Origin: Gemmatirosa kalamazoonensis
Lineage (GTDB): Bacteria; Gemmatimonadota; Gemmatimonadetes; Gemmatimonadales; Gemmatimonadaceae
Direction: 5' to 3'
Assembly: GCF_000522985.1 (NCBI RefSeq)
Contig: NZ_CP007128.1
Location: 1,286,220-1,350,219, forward strand
DNA length: 64,000 nucleotides
The position numbers and the translations under genes are program-made. Shown here piece after piece: positions 44,764 to 53,097 of the stretch. The notes under the pieces are model-generated. The model was not told where the DNA came from. It was given only the letters and a program-made list of their open reading frames with translations, and did not search any database. Every line of letters starts with the position of its first letter. Position 1 is the first letter of the stretch.

Positions 44764-45264
44764 GTGCCGCCCACCACGCCGCCCACTTCCGCGCCCACGC
44801 CGCGCGGCCGGTCCCGCCGCCGGCTGCTGCTGACGCTGGGCGCGATCAGCGTCGGCTGGAAGGTGCTGGTGCTGACGCTCGGCGCGGCGGTGCCGCGGTG
44901 GATCATCGACGACGGCGTGGGCGCGCTGCCGAGCGACCTGCGGCCGTACGCGCGCAACGCGAAGGTGAGCGCGTCGCGGCTGTGGAACGGCCCGATCGAG
45001 CGGCACGGCGTGGTGCGCACGCTGCGCGTGGTGAGCGTGCGCCGCGTGCCCGACTCGCATCCGACGAGCGCCGCGGCGCGCCGGTGCGGCGGGCTGGAGG
45101 CGCGGGTGCGGGCGTACACGTACTTCGGCGTGCCGTACTCGGAGGCGCGGCTGGTGTGCGACAGCGGCGTGGTGGAGTACCGCGTGTTCCGCTCGCGCGG
45201 CGCGGGCGCGGGCGCCGGCGCGGCCTCGGTGGCGCCGGCGGTGGATCTGCGCGGGAGCGACTGA
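44764..45264 (+). CDS. Hypothetical membrane-anchored protein
   Basis: A 166-residue protein with a basic Pro-rich start, one hydrophobic helix (LLLTLGAISVGWKVLVLTLG) and an exported domain with two Cys (ARRCGGLEARVRAYTYFG and ARLVCDSGVVEYRVF), suggesting a disulfide-linked beta domain. No family is recognised. The start codon is GTG. It lies 32 bases after the HELAH gene. Confidence 0.6.
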   Translation: MPPTTPPTSAPTPRGRSRRRLLLTLGAISVGWKVLVLTLGAAVPRWIIDDGVGALPSDLRPYARNAKVSASRLWNGPIERHGVVRTLRVVSVRRVPDSHPTSAAARRCGGLEARVRAYTYFGVPYSEARLVCDSGVVEYRVFRSRGAGAGAGAASVAPAVDLRGSD

Positions 45265-45317
45265 CGCCGACGCGCGACGCGGTGCTCGACCCCGCGCCTG
45301 CCAGGGCGCCCGACGCC

Positions 45318-46343
45318 ATGTCCAACGCGCTCCGGCGCGCGGCGTTCGCTCTCGCGGCCGCGCTCACCGCGGCGGGCGTGCTCGCTCTCCTGCTGGCCGC
45401 CGGCGGCTACGACGCGCGCGCCGCGTTCGACGCGCTGTGGCGTGGCTCGTTAGGCACGTCGTACGCGATCGTCTCGGCGACGCTCGTGCGCGCGACGCCG
45501 CTCGTGCTGTCGGGACTCGCGGTCGCGGTCGCGTTCGGGGCCGGCGTGTTGAACATCGGCGCCGAGGGGCAGCTGCTGGCCGGCGGGACGGCGGCCGCCG
45601 CGGTGGGGGTGCGGTGGGCGGCCTCGTTAGGCGGCCTGGCCGTGCCGACGGAGCTGCTCGCGGGCGCGGCGGCCGGCGCGGCGTGGGCGGGGATCGCCGC
45701 CGTGCTGCGCCGACGCTTCGGCGTGCTCGAGGTGATCAGCACGCTCATGCTGAACTTCGTCGCGCTGAACGCGGTGGGGTGGCTCGTGCGCGGTCCGCTG
45801 CAGGAGCCGACGCGCATCTACCCGCAGTCGTCGTCGCTCGCGTCGGGGGCACGGCTGCCGCTGCTCGTGCAGGGGTCGCGACTGCACGTCGGGTTCGCGC
45901 TCGCGCTCGCGTGCGCGGTGGCGCTGTGGTGGATGCTGCGCACGACGGCGGCGGGGTTCCGGCTGCGCGCGGTGGGGCTCAACCCGTTCGCCGCGGCGAC
46001 GAGCGGCGGCGTGCGCGTGGGACGCGTGGAGGCGGGCGCGTTCCTCGTCAGCGGCGCGCTGGCGGGGCTCGCCGGCGCGGTGGAGGTGACGGGGGTGACC
46101 TACGCGCTGTACGAGAGCCTGTCGCCGGGCTACGGCTACACGGCGATCGCGGTGGCGCTGCTCGCGCGGCTGCATCCGTTAGGCGTGGTGGGGACCGGGA
46201 TCCTGTTCGGTGCGCTGGAGGCGGGCGCCGCGGCGATGCAGCGCGACGCGGGTGTGCCGTCGGTGCTCGCGTCGGTGGTGGAGGCGGCGATGATCCTGCT
46301 CGCGCTGCTCGCGACGTCGCGGGCCACGGGGCGGAGGGACTGA
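45318..46343 (+). CDS. Nucleoside-type ABC transporter permease (BmpC/YufP type)
   Basis: A 341-residue permease with about nine or ten helices. Diagnostic segments are LVRATPLVLSGLAVAVAFGA, GVLNIGAEGQLLAGG, ISTLMLNFVALNAVGWLV, FRLRAVGLNPFAAATSGG (ATPase-contact loop) and GYGYTAIAVALLARLHPLG. It is the first permease of the heterodimer; the second follows five bases later. It contains three GTTAGGC copies. Confidence 0.92.
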   Translation: MSNALRRAAFALAAALTAAGVLALLLAAGGYDARAAFDALWRGSLGTSYAIVSATLVRATPLVLSGLAVAVAFGAGVLNIGAEGQLLAGGTAAAAVGVRWAASLGGLAVPTELLAGAAAGAAWAGIAAVLRRRFGVLEVISTLMLNFVALNAVGWLVRGPLQEPTRIYPQSSSLASGARLPLLVQGSRLHVGFALALACAVALWWMLRTTAAGFRLRAVGLNPFAAATSGGVRVGRVEAGAFLVSGALAGLAGAVEVTGVTYALYESLSPGYGYTAIAVALLARLHPLGVVGTGILFGALEAGAAAMQRDAGVPSVLASVVEAAMILLALLATSRATGRRD

Positions 46344-46347
46344 CGCG

Positions 46348-47277
46348 GTGCCCGACTCGGCCCTCGGCGGCTTCCTCGAGGCGACCGTGCGCACCGCGAC
46401 GCCGCTCGCGTACGCCGCGTTAGGCGAGGCGGTGGTGGAGCGCGCGGGGCTCATCAACATCGGCGTGGAGGGCGCGATCATCGCCGGGGCGTTGGCGGCG
46501 CTCGTCGGCGCCGGCGCGGCGGGGACGCTGGCAGGGTTCGCGGCCGCGGCGCTCGCCGGCGCCGCGATCGCCGCGGTGTTCGCCGTGTTCGCCGTGGCGC
46601 GCGGCAGCGACCAGATCATCACCGGCACCGCGGTGACGCTGTTGGGACTCGGCCTGACGGGCGCCCTGTATCGCATGCTGTACGGCGACGTCGGCGCGGC
46701 GCTGTCGACGCCGACCACGCCGCCGCGCGCGGTGCCGGGGCTCGCCGCGCTGCCGGTGGTGGGACGCGCGTTGTTCGCGCAGCCGCCCGCGACGTACGCG
46801 CTGTACGCGCTCGTGCCCGCGGTGTGGTGGTGGATGTACCGCACGCACGCGGGACTCGCGCTGCGCGCCGTGGGCGAGCGACCGGAGGCGGCGGAGGCGG
46901 CGGGGATCCGGGTGCGGCGCGTGCGATTCGGCGCCGTGCTGTTCGGCGGCGCGATGGGCGGCGTGGCCGGCGCGACGCTCGTGCTCGCGCAGGCGGGAAC
47001 GTTCGCGGAAGGGATGAGCGCGGGGCGCGGCTTCATCGCGGTGGCGATCGTGGTGCTGGGGCGATGGCATCCGTTAGGCGTCGCCGCGGGTGCGCTGCTG
47101 TTCGGTGCGGCGAGCGCGCTCCAGTACCTGTTCCAGGCGATGGGCTGGGCGCTGCCGTATCAGCTCTTCCTCGCGCTGCCGTACGCGCTCACGCTCGTGG
47201 TGCTCGCGACGGCGGGCGCGCGTCGCGGTGCCGGGGCCGCGCCGGCCGCGCTCGGGCAGATCGCGCGAGAGGGGTGA
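46348..47277 (+). CDS. Nucleoside-type ABC transporter permease (BmpD/YufQ type)
   Basis: A 309-residue permease of the second family subtype: TATPLAYAALGEAVVERAGL, INIGVEGAIIAGALAA, IITGTAVTLLGLGLTGALY, LRAVGERPEAAEAAGIRVRR (contact loop) and GRGFIAVAIVVLGRWHPLG. With the preceding permease it forms the transmembrane channel. It has GTG as start. A repeat-rich region of 327 bases follows. Confidence 0.92.
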   Translation: MPDSALGGFLEATVRTATPLAYAALGEAVVERAGLINIGVEGAIIAGALAALVGAGAAGTLAGFAAAALAGAAIAAVFAVFAVARGSDQIITGTAVTLLGLGLTGALYRMLYGDVGAALSTPTTPPRAVPGLAALPVVGRALFAQPPATYALYALVPAVWWWMYRTHAGLALRAVGERPEAAEAAGIRVRRVRFGAVLFGGAMGGVAGATLVLAQAGTFAEGMSAGRGFIAVAIVVLGRWHPLGVAAGALLFGAASALQYLFQAMGWALPYQLFLALPYALTLVVLATAGARRGAGAAPAALGQIAREG

Positions 47278-47604
47278 GAGACGGGCGTCTCGCGCGGAGG
47301 CGCGGAGAACGCGGAGAACTGCCCTGGCTGCGTGAGTGAGCCGCAGCGGACGCAGAGGGCCGCAGCGCACACCGATGGGGCGAGGTGGCAGGCGAGTACT
47401 CCGGGGATCCAAGTGCGATTGCAAAGATCTCGAGATCCTCTTCATCGCCGTCGGATCCGCAGTCGTACTCGCCCAGCACCCCGAACCTGTGGTTCGATCG
47501 AAGAGGACGGTCCTCTGCGGCCCTCTGCGTCCGCCGCGGTTCGATTCCGGTACGTCACACGCGGCATTGCCGAGTGCAGCGGTGCTCGTAGGTTGGGATC
47601 ACTC
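47278..47604. repeat. Nested palindromic repeat element 1 in a 327-base intergenic region
   Basis: No gene is seen here. A purine-rich GCGGAG unit run (47290-47318) is followed by outer arms at 47341-47365 and 47515-47539, complementary at 24 of 25 positions (CGGACGCAGAGGGCCGCAG core). Inside are further arms (GGCGAGTAC 47391-47399 with GTACTCGCC 47465-47473; GGATCC pairs) around a 12-base perfect centre GATCTCGAGATC (47426-47437). The rest of the gap to the next start shows nothing. Confidence 0.85.
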
Positions 47605-49079
47605 ATGCCACGGACAGTCCTCTCCTTCACGCGCCGGGCGCGCTTCTCGGTGGGCGCGATCGCGTTCACGATCGCGCACGTCGTGCGCGCGCAGACGGTC
47701 GCCGTGACGGGCACGGTGTACGACAGCGTGAGCGGCGCGCCGCTCGCCGGGGCGCTCGTGCAGCTCGCCGCCGAGCGCGATCCGACGCGCGTGCTCAGCG
47801 CGGAAGCGGACTCGCTCGGACGCTACCGCATCACGGGCGTGAGCCCGGGACGGTATCTCGCGGGGTTCGTGCATCCCGCGCTCGACCTGCTCGGCCTCGA
47901 CCCGTCGATGCACGTCGTGGACATCCCGGCGGACACGGCGCGGCGGCTCGACCTCGCGATTCCCGGCGGCACGCGGCTGCGCGCGGCGATCTGCGGGAGC
48001 ACGGCGCGCGCCGACGACAGCACGGGCGCCATCGTGGGCCAGGTGCGCGACGCGGAGACCGACGCGCCGCTCGACTCGGCGCGCGTCGTCGTGACGTGGC
48101 AGGAGCTCGCGCTCGGCGACGGCGCGCGCGTGCATCTCGAGCGGCGTCGCATCCCCGCCGCCGTGCGGCCCGGCGGCTACTACGCGATCTGCGGGGTGCC
48201 GGCGGACGACCCGATCGTCGGCGGCGCGGAGGCGCCGGGGCGACGCGCAGGGCTGGTGGAGCTGCGCGTACCGGCGGGGCGCGTGCTGCGTCGCGATTTC
48301 CGGCTCGCCGATTCCGCCGCCGCGACGGTCGCCGCGGCGCCTAACGATTCGGCGCCGGATCCGGGCGCCGAGCGGCTGCGCGGGCACGCGACGCTGCGCG
48401 GCGTCGTGCGGCGCCCCGATGGCCGTCCGGCGTCGGGCGCGCGGGTGCTGCTGCTCGGCACCGACCGGCGCGCCGATGCGGGCGACGACGGCCGCTTCGT
48501 GCTCGAAGGGCTGCCGTCGGGGACATTCTCGGTCGAGGCGCGCGCGTTAGGCTTCGACGCGCGGCGCGTGCCGGTGGAGCTGTCGAGCCGACGCGCGAGC
48601 GACGCGGAGATCGTGCTCGGCAGCCGCGTCACGACGCTCGAGACGGTGCGCGTGATGGGCGCGCCCACGCGCTCGTCGCGCGCGCGCGCCTGGCGTTCTT
48701 CGAGCGACAGCGGCGGAGCGCCGCGGGGCACTTCCTGTCCGCGGACGACATGGCGAAGTCGGCCCCGGTGGACGCGACCGACGCGCTGCGTCGCATGCCG
48801 GGTGTGGAGATCCTGCCGCGCCGTTATGGCGCGATCAACGCCATGAGCGGCTCGAAGCGGCTGTTCATCCACGGCGGCATGGGCGGCACGCTGTGCAAGC
48901 CGGACGTCTACATCGACGGGATGCTCGTCATGGACGCCGCCGAGGACCTCGACGCGCTCGTACGCCCGGAGGAGGTGCTCGGCTTCGAGCTGTATCGCAA
49001 CGGCACCGGCGTGCCGGCGGAGTTCACGACGACCCGCGCGAGAGACTGCGGCGTGCTGCTCGTGTGGACGAAGCGCTGA
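47605..49079 (+). pseudogene. Carboxypeptidase-regulatory/TonB-plug exported protein, frameshifted
   Basis: The first part (from 47605) has a signal peptide and two regulatory-like beta domains (AVTGTVYDSVSGAPLAGALV, and ATLRGVVRRPDGRPASGARV with VLLLGTDRRADAGDDG). The frame then breaks in an alternating CG tract near 48680; the continuation in the next frame encodes a TonB-plug-like segment (DATDALRRMPGVEILPRRYG, KPDVYIDGMLVMDAAEDLDA) to the stop at 49079. One added base would give about 490 residues. Such plug-only proteins without a barrel are frequent in Gemmatimonadota. The break may be real, or a sequencing error in a slippage-prone tract. Confidence 0.75.
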
Positions 49080-49786
49080 CGCCCGCGGCACGCCGCGTCC
49101 TCCTGATCCACGGCGCGCTCGGCGCCGCCGAGCAGCTCGCGCCGCTGGCGGAGCGGTTGGAGGCGCGAGGCGCGCGCGTATCGGTCGTGGAGCTCGAAGG
49201 CCACGGGCGCACCGCACCGCGCGACCGGTCATTCGCGATGGCGCACTTCGCGGAGAACGTGATCGACGCGCTCGACGCGCTGGGCACGGGGCCGGGGACG
49301 CTGTTCGGCTACAGCATGGGCGGCTACGTGGCGCTGCTCGTCGCCGCGGCATACCCCGACCGCGTGGCGCGCGTCGTGACGTTAGGCACGAAGTTCCGCT
49401 GGGACGCGGAGACCGCCGCCCGTGAGGCCCGGCGTCTCGACCCCGCGACGATCCGCGCGAAGGTGCCGCGCTTCGCCGGCGCGCTCGCGGCACGACACGC
49501 CGGCGCCGGCGGATGGGAAGCGGTGCTCGCGCGCACCGCGACGCTGCTGACCGCGCTCGGCGACGACGCGCCGCTCACCGACGGCGTGTTGGGCGGGCTG
49601 CGCTGCCCGGTGCGCGTGATGGTGGGCGACCGCGACGCGACGGTGACCGTGGAGGAGACGGCGGGCGCGTGGCGCGCGCTGGTGCACGGCGAGCTCGCGG
49701 TGCTGCCTGCCACGCCGCATCCGATCGAGCAGGTGGACACGGCCCTGCTCGCGGAGCTGGTGCTCGGGGGGCTTGTCGGTATCTAA
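49064..49786 (+). CDS. Alpha/beta hydrolase
   Basis: A 240-residue cytoplasmic alpha/beta hydrolase: VLLIHGALGAAEQLAPLAER (oxyanion region), VVELEGHGRT, nucleophile elbow LFGYSMGGYVALLVAA, the acid in VMVGDRDATV and the His in LPATPHPIEQV. The substrate is unknown. It starts with GTG overlapping the plug gene by 16 bases and ends where a repeat element begins. Confidence 0.85.
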   Translation: MDEALTPAARRVLLIHGALGAAEQLAPLAERLEARGARVSVVELEGHGRTAPRDRSFAMAHFAENVIDALDALGTGPGTLFGYSMGGYVALLVAAAYPDRVARVVTLGTKFRWDAETAAREARRLDPATIRAKVPRFAGALAARHAGAGGWEAVLARTATLLTALGDDAPLTDGVLGGLRCPVRVMVGDRDATVTVEETAGAWRALVHGELAVLPATPHPIEQVDTALLAELVLGGLVGI

Positions 49787-50097
49787 CCGCAGAGGACGCA
49801 GAGGGCCGCGGAGAACATTGATAGGGCGAGGGGATAGACGAGTGCCCTGGGGATCCAAGTGCGATTGAAAAGATCTCGAGATCCTCCTCATCGCCGTTGG
49901 ATCCCCAGAGTACTCGCCTGTCACCTCGAACCTGTCGAAGAGAACGTCAACTGCGATTGACCACAGAAGACACGGAGGACACGGAGGAGAACCATTTCAC
50001 TTGTAGGTTTCCTCCGTGTCCTCCGTGTCCTCTGTGGTTCAAATCAAGAAGGGCAGGAAGAGGCAGTCCTCTGCGGCCCTCCGCGTCCTCTGCGGTT
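49785..50097. repeat. Nested palindromic repeat element 2 with a second hairpin inside
   Basis: Fills the 340-base gap; no gene seen. Outer arms (49785-49809 and 50073-50097) are complementary at 24 of 25 positions. Inside, CTGGGGATCCAA (49847-49858) pairs with TTGGATCCCCAG (49897-49908) around the same GATCTCGAGATC centre (49872-49883). Next, a separate hairpin has 29-base arms (49960-49988 and 50010-50038, 28 matches) of a different unit, GACACGGAG. So one element lies within another. Confidence 0.87.
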
Positions 50098-50137
50098 CAA
50101 AGGTGTTCAAAGGCGTTCAAAGGCGTTCAAAGGCGTT
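50096..50137 (+). repeat. Tandem 10-base repeat (GTTCAAAGGC)
   Basis: Four head-to-tail copies of GTTCAAAGGC (the first with T at the last position) adjoin the right arm of the preceding element and run into the last codons of the YheT-like gene on the minus strand. Confidence 0.85.
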
Positions 50138-51110
50138 CTCCGAGAAACTCGAACGTGCGCCGCTCCGCGTAGTACTCGACGCGCCACGGCGCGCGGCCGC
50201 CGACGAAACCGACGTGGCCACCGTGCGCGGTGAACTCGACGTACAGCGCGGGGTTGTCGGCGGCGGCGGCGCGCACCTCGTCGAGCACCGCGGCGGGGAG
50301 GAACGGATCGTCGGCGGCGCTCAGGAGCAGCGTCGGCACGTGCACACCGGCGAGGAAGCCGAGCGCGCTCGATCGCGCGTAGTAGTCGGCGGCGTCGCGG
50401 AAGCCGTGCACCGGCGCGGTGACGACGTCGTCGAAGTCCCAGATGGAGCGCGCGCGTCGGAGCGTCGCGTCGTCGGCGAGGTCCGGGAAGCGCTCGCGCT
50501 TCGCGACCACCTTGCCGCGCAGCGAGCGGAGGAAGTTGCGCTCGTAGACGCGCGCGAACCCGCGGCCGATGTGCCGGGCGCCGCGCGCGAGGTCGTACGG
50601 CACCGACACCGCGATCGCCGCGAACACCGCGCCGGGCACCTCGGGCCCGCGCTCGCCGAGGTACTTCAGTAGCACGTTGCCGCCGAGGGACACGCCGCAG
50701 ATGCCTAACGGCCGCGCCGGCGTCTCGCGTGCGAGCCGGTCGACGACGAACGCGACGTCCGACGTCTCGCCGGAGTGGTAGAAGCGGCGCGTGCGGTTCA
50801 TCTCGGGCCCGCACGTACGATGGAGCAGGAGGTCCATCGCCCACCCGCGGCGCCGCGCCTCGCCGAAGAGGCCCTGCGCGTAGTGCGAGCGCTCGCCTCC
50901 CTCGAGGCCGTGCAGCAACAGCAGGCGCGGGCGGTCGGGCGCGGCGGCGTCGAGGCGCACGAGGTCCACGAAGTCGCCGTCGGGCGTGTCCCACCGCTCG
51001 AGACGCGTCGGCACCGGGCGCGCACGGCGGACGAACTTCCCCCACATCGTCTGCACGTGGGGGTTGCGGGCCCACCACGGGGCGCGGAACGGGTGCGGGG
51101 CGTGCGCCAT
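50127..51110 (-). CDS. YheT-family (UPF0017) alpha/beta hydrolase
   Basis: A 327-residue cytoplasmic hydrolase: PWWARNPHVQTMWGKF is the conserved YheT N-terminus, LLLLHGLEGGERSHYAQGL the oxyanion region, MDLLLHRTCGPEMNRTRRFY, nucleophile elbow GVSLGGNVLLKYLGE, acid in LLSAADDPFLP and His in FTAHGGHVGFV. Members have been linked to carboxylesterase activity, with poorly defined roles. ATG 51110 is used: a TATACT shared with the divergent gene lies six bases upstream. The C-terminus is encoded within a tandem repeat. Confidence 0.88.
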   Translation of the reverse strand: MAHAPHPFRAPWWARNPHVQTMWGKFVRRARPVPTRLERWDTPDGDFVDLVRLDAAAPDRPRLLLLHGLEGGERSHYAQGLFGEARRRGWAMDLLLHRTCGPEMNRTRRFYHSGETSDVAFVVDRLARETPARPLGICGVSLGGNVLLKYLGERGPEVPGAVFAAIAVSVPYDLARGARHIGRGFARVYERNFLRSLRGKVVAKRERFPDLADDATLRRARSIWDFDDVVTAPVHGFRDAADYYARSSALGFLAGVHVPTLLLSAADDPFLPAAVLDEVRAAAADNPALYVEFTAHGGHVGFVGGRAPWRVEYYAERRTFEFLGERL

Positions 51111-51116
51111 GCCCAC

Positions 51117-51124
51117 AGTATACT
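51117..51124. promoter_or_regulatory. Symmetric -10 box for two divergent leaderless genes
   Basis: AGTATACT is a perfect palindrome that reads TATACT on both strands. It is five bases from the ATG at 51130 and six bases from the ATG at 51110, so transcription in each direction would start at or next to the start codon. Confidence 0.7.
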
Positions 51125-51129
51125 GCGCC

Positions 51130-51471
51130 ATGCCCTCGCCCTCGCTCGGCTCATACCTGCTGATACCGCTCGTAGTGACGCTGGCCGAGACGCTCGTCGT
51201 GCTCGGCGTGCTGCACGGCGCGGTGGGACGCGCGATGCGCGCGCGCGGCGACGCGACCTGGCGGCTGCGCGATACGGCGCTCGTGAGCCCGCTGCTGCTC
51301 GTCGGGCTCTTTCTCTGCTTCGCGTCGCTGAACCACGGGATGCTGCGCTACGCGCTCGACGTGGAGCGCGGGCACGGCGGGGGGACGCATCTCGCCGGCG
51401 CCGTCGTCGTCGCGGCGGTGGGGCTGGTGGCGGCGTGGTTCGGCGCGCGGGCGGTGGGCAAGCTGTACTGA
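51130..51471 (+). CDS. Small integral membrane protein
   Basis: A 113-residue protein with three hydrophobic segments (GSYLLIPLVVTLAETLVVLG, LLLVGLFLCFASL, LAGAVVVAAVGLVAAWFGA). Not recognised. It is divergent from the YheT-like gene with only 19 bases between the two ATG codons. Confidence 0.65.
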   Translation: MPSPSLGSYLLIPLVVTLAETLVVLGVLHGAVGRAMRARGDATWRLRDTALVSPLLLVGLFLCFASLNHGMLRYALDVERGHGGGTHLAGAVVVAAVGLVAAWFGARAVGKLY

Positions 51472-51604
51472 GATGAGCGCCGGCCGGTACGCGGTCTGCG
51501 CACCGCGCGGAACGTGCGCGCGGTCCGCTGGTATCTCTATGCGCATGCGGCGGCCCCCCCCGCGCCATTCACTCGTCTTCGACCGCTCACGTTGCGGAGG
51601 TCGT

Positions 51605-51991
51605 ATGCTGCGTCCATCGCGCTCCCGTCGTCTCGTTCCCGTGCTGGCGCTGTGTGTCGCCGGCGCCTGTGGGCCTCTGCATCGCGGCGGCCCGGAGCCC
51701 GCGTACGTGATCTTCACGAACCAGTCGCTCGACCAGGCCGACGTCTACGCCGTGTCGAGCAGCGGCGCGCAGACGCGCATCGGCACGGTGATGCCGGGGC
51801 GCACGGACACGCTGCACGTGCGGCAGGGCGCGGTGGGGGGCGACAACCAGGCGAACATCGTGGCGCGGATCCTGGCGCGGTCGCGCACGCCGAGCAGCGG
51901 GCTGGTGACGCTCTCGCCGGGGGATCGGGTGCAGGTGACGCTGTCGTCGGACGAGCGGATCCTGTCGGTGCTGCCGGCGCGGGAGCCGTGA
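51605..51991 (+). CDS. Small exported lipoprotein
   Basis: A 128-residue lipoprotein: signal VPVLALCVAGACGPL with lipobox, then a single small beta domain (YVIFTNQSLDQADVYAVSSS, GTVMPGRTDTLHV, RVQVTLSSDERILSV). GGAGG lies four bases before the ATG at 51605. Family unknown. Two GTTAGGC copies in opposite orientation follow its stop. Confidence 0.7.
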   Translation: MLRPSRSRRLVPVLALCVAGACGPLHRGGPEPAYVIFTNQSLDQADVYAVSSSGAQTRIGTVMPGRTDTLHVRQGAVGGDNQANIVARILARSRTPSSGLVTLSPGDRVQVTLSSDERILSVLPAREP

Positions 51992-52076
51992 GCGGGGAGG
52001 TGCCTAACGCGATCGCGATGCGTTAGGCACCCGGCAGGAGGCCGACCGGTGCGGCTCGTCACGGGCGCCCTTGCGG

Positions 52077-52094
52077 GTTGAACGATCGTTCAAC
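52077..52094. promoter_or_regulatory. 18-base perfect palindromic operator
   Basis: GTTGAACGATCGTTCAAC is a perfect palindrome ending 11 bases before the TetR start codon, as expected of an autoregulatory TetR site. Confidence 0.85.
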
Positions 52095-52105
52095 ACCTTG
52101 GCGCC

Positions 52106-52690
52106 GTGCCCGACACGCGCGACCGCATCCTCGCCGCCGCCAGAGTCCTTTTCGCCACAAAGGGCTTTGGCTCGACGAGCGTCGCCGACATCCTCCACTC
52201 GGCCGACGTCAACGCGGGGAGCCTGTACCACTTCTTCCCCGGCAAGCAGGACGTCCTCCTCGCCGTGCTCGACGCCTACCACGCCGGCATCGGGCCGATG
52301 CTGCTGGACCCGGCGTGGACCGGCGTCGACGACCCGATCGACCGCGTCTTCGCGCTCCTCGCGCGCTACCGCGGCGCGCTCGTCGCCACCGACTGCAGCT
52401 ACGGCTGCCCGATCGGGAGCCTCGCGCTCGAGATCCACGAGCCCGACCCGCCGGTGCGCGAGCGGCTCGCGGCGAACTTCGACGCGTGGGTCGCGGCCGT
52501 CGAGCGGTGCTTCGTCGACGCCGGCGATCGGCTTCCCGCGGACGTCGACCGCCGCGCGCTCGCCGTCTTCGCGCTCACGACCATGGAAGGCGGGGTGATG
52601 CTCGCCCGCACACACCGCTCGGCGGCGCCGTTCGACGACGCGGTCCGCATGCTCCGCGACCACGTCGCACGACTCGAAGCCGCGGTCTGA
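52106..52690 (+). CDS. TetR-family transcriptional repressor
   Basis: A 194-residue regulator. The N-terminal helix-turn-helix is clear: RILAAARVLFATKGFGSTSV, DILHSADVNAGSLYHFFPGK. The C-terminal ligand domain contains DCSYGCPIGSLALEI, a TetR_C feature of the AcrR/YcdC-type branch, with two Cys residues that may sense an electrophile. It starts with GTG. The operator overlaps its promoter and it probably also controls the next membrane gene. Confidence 0.92.
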   Translation: MPDTRDRILAAARVLFATKGFGSTSVADILHSADVNAGSLYHFFPGKQDVLLAVLDAYHAGIGPMLLDPAWTGVDDPIDRVFALLARYRGALVATDCSYGCPIGSLALEIHEPDPPVRERLAANFDAWVAAVERCFVDAGDRLPADVDRRALAVFALTTMEGGVMLARTHRSAAPFDDAVRMLRDHVARLEAAV

Positions 52691-52727
52691 TCCCCTCCCG
52701 CTGCTCCTCCCTCCAGCCCCCACCGCC

Positions 52728-53090
52728 ATGAACACGCGCGCCCTCGCCATCGCCTCCACGGTCGGCACCGTCCTGCAGGTCGCCATGGTCGTCGCCGGAC
52801 ACTCGAGCCCCGCGGTCAAGGCGCTGTTCGCGGTCGGCGGGATGGGCCTCTCGCTCGTCGCCGGCGTGCTGTACGCGCGGCTCGCGCCGGGGGCCACACG
52901 CGGCGACGCGGCGGTCGGTGGACTGCTCGCCGGGGCGATCTGCGCGTTCCTCGGCATCCTCGTCTCGCACCTGCTCGGCGACGTGCCGACGTCGCTGCTC
53001 GCGCTCGGCACCGTGAGCTCCGCGGTCACCGGCGCGATCGGTGGACTCCTCGGCATGCTCGGGCGGCCGAAGCTCGCGACGGCGCGCTGA
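52728..53090 (+). CDS. Small four-helix membrane protein
   Basis: A 120-residue membrane protein with four hydrophobic segments (ALAIASTVGTVLQVAMVVAG, ALFAVGGMGLSLVAGVLYA, GGLLAGAICAFLGILVSHLL, VSSAVTGAIGGLLGML). Its start is 37 bases after the TetR stop, so it is probably in the repressor's operon. It may be an efflux or membrane-stress protein, but no family is recognised. Confidence 0.68.
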   Translation: MNTRALAIASTVGTVLQVAMVVAGHSSPAVKALFAVGGMGLSLVAGVLYARLAPGATRGDAAVGGLLAGAICAFLGILVSHLLGDVPTSLLALGTVSSAVTGAIGGLLGMLGRPKLATAR

Positions 53091-53097
53091 ACGGCCT

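Noticed and set aside
47530-47560. GGTTCGATTCC, which resembles a tRNA T-loop
   Set aside because: The flanking bases do not form a T-stem and no anticodon or acceptor arm can be drawn; it is part of a palindromic repeat.
50096-50137. Four GTTCAAAGGC copies as a possible CRISPR array
   Set aside because: The units are 10 bases long and adjoin directly without spacers, so it is a simple tandem repeat.
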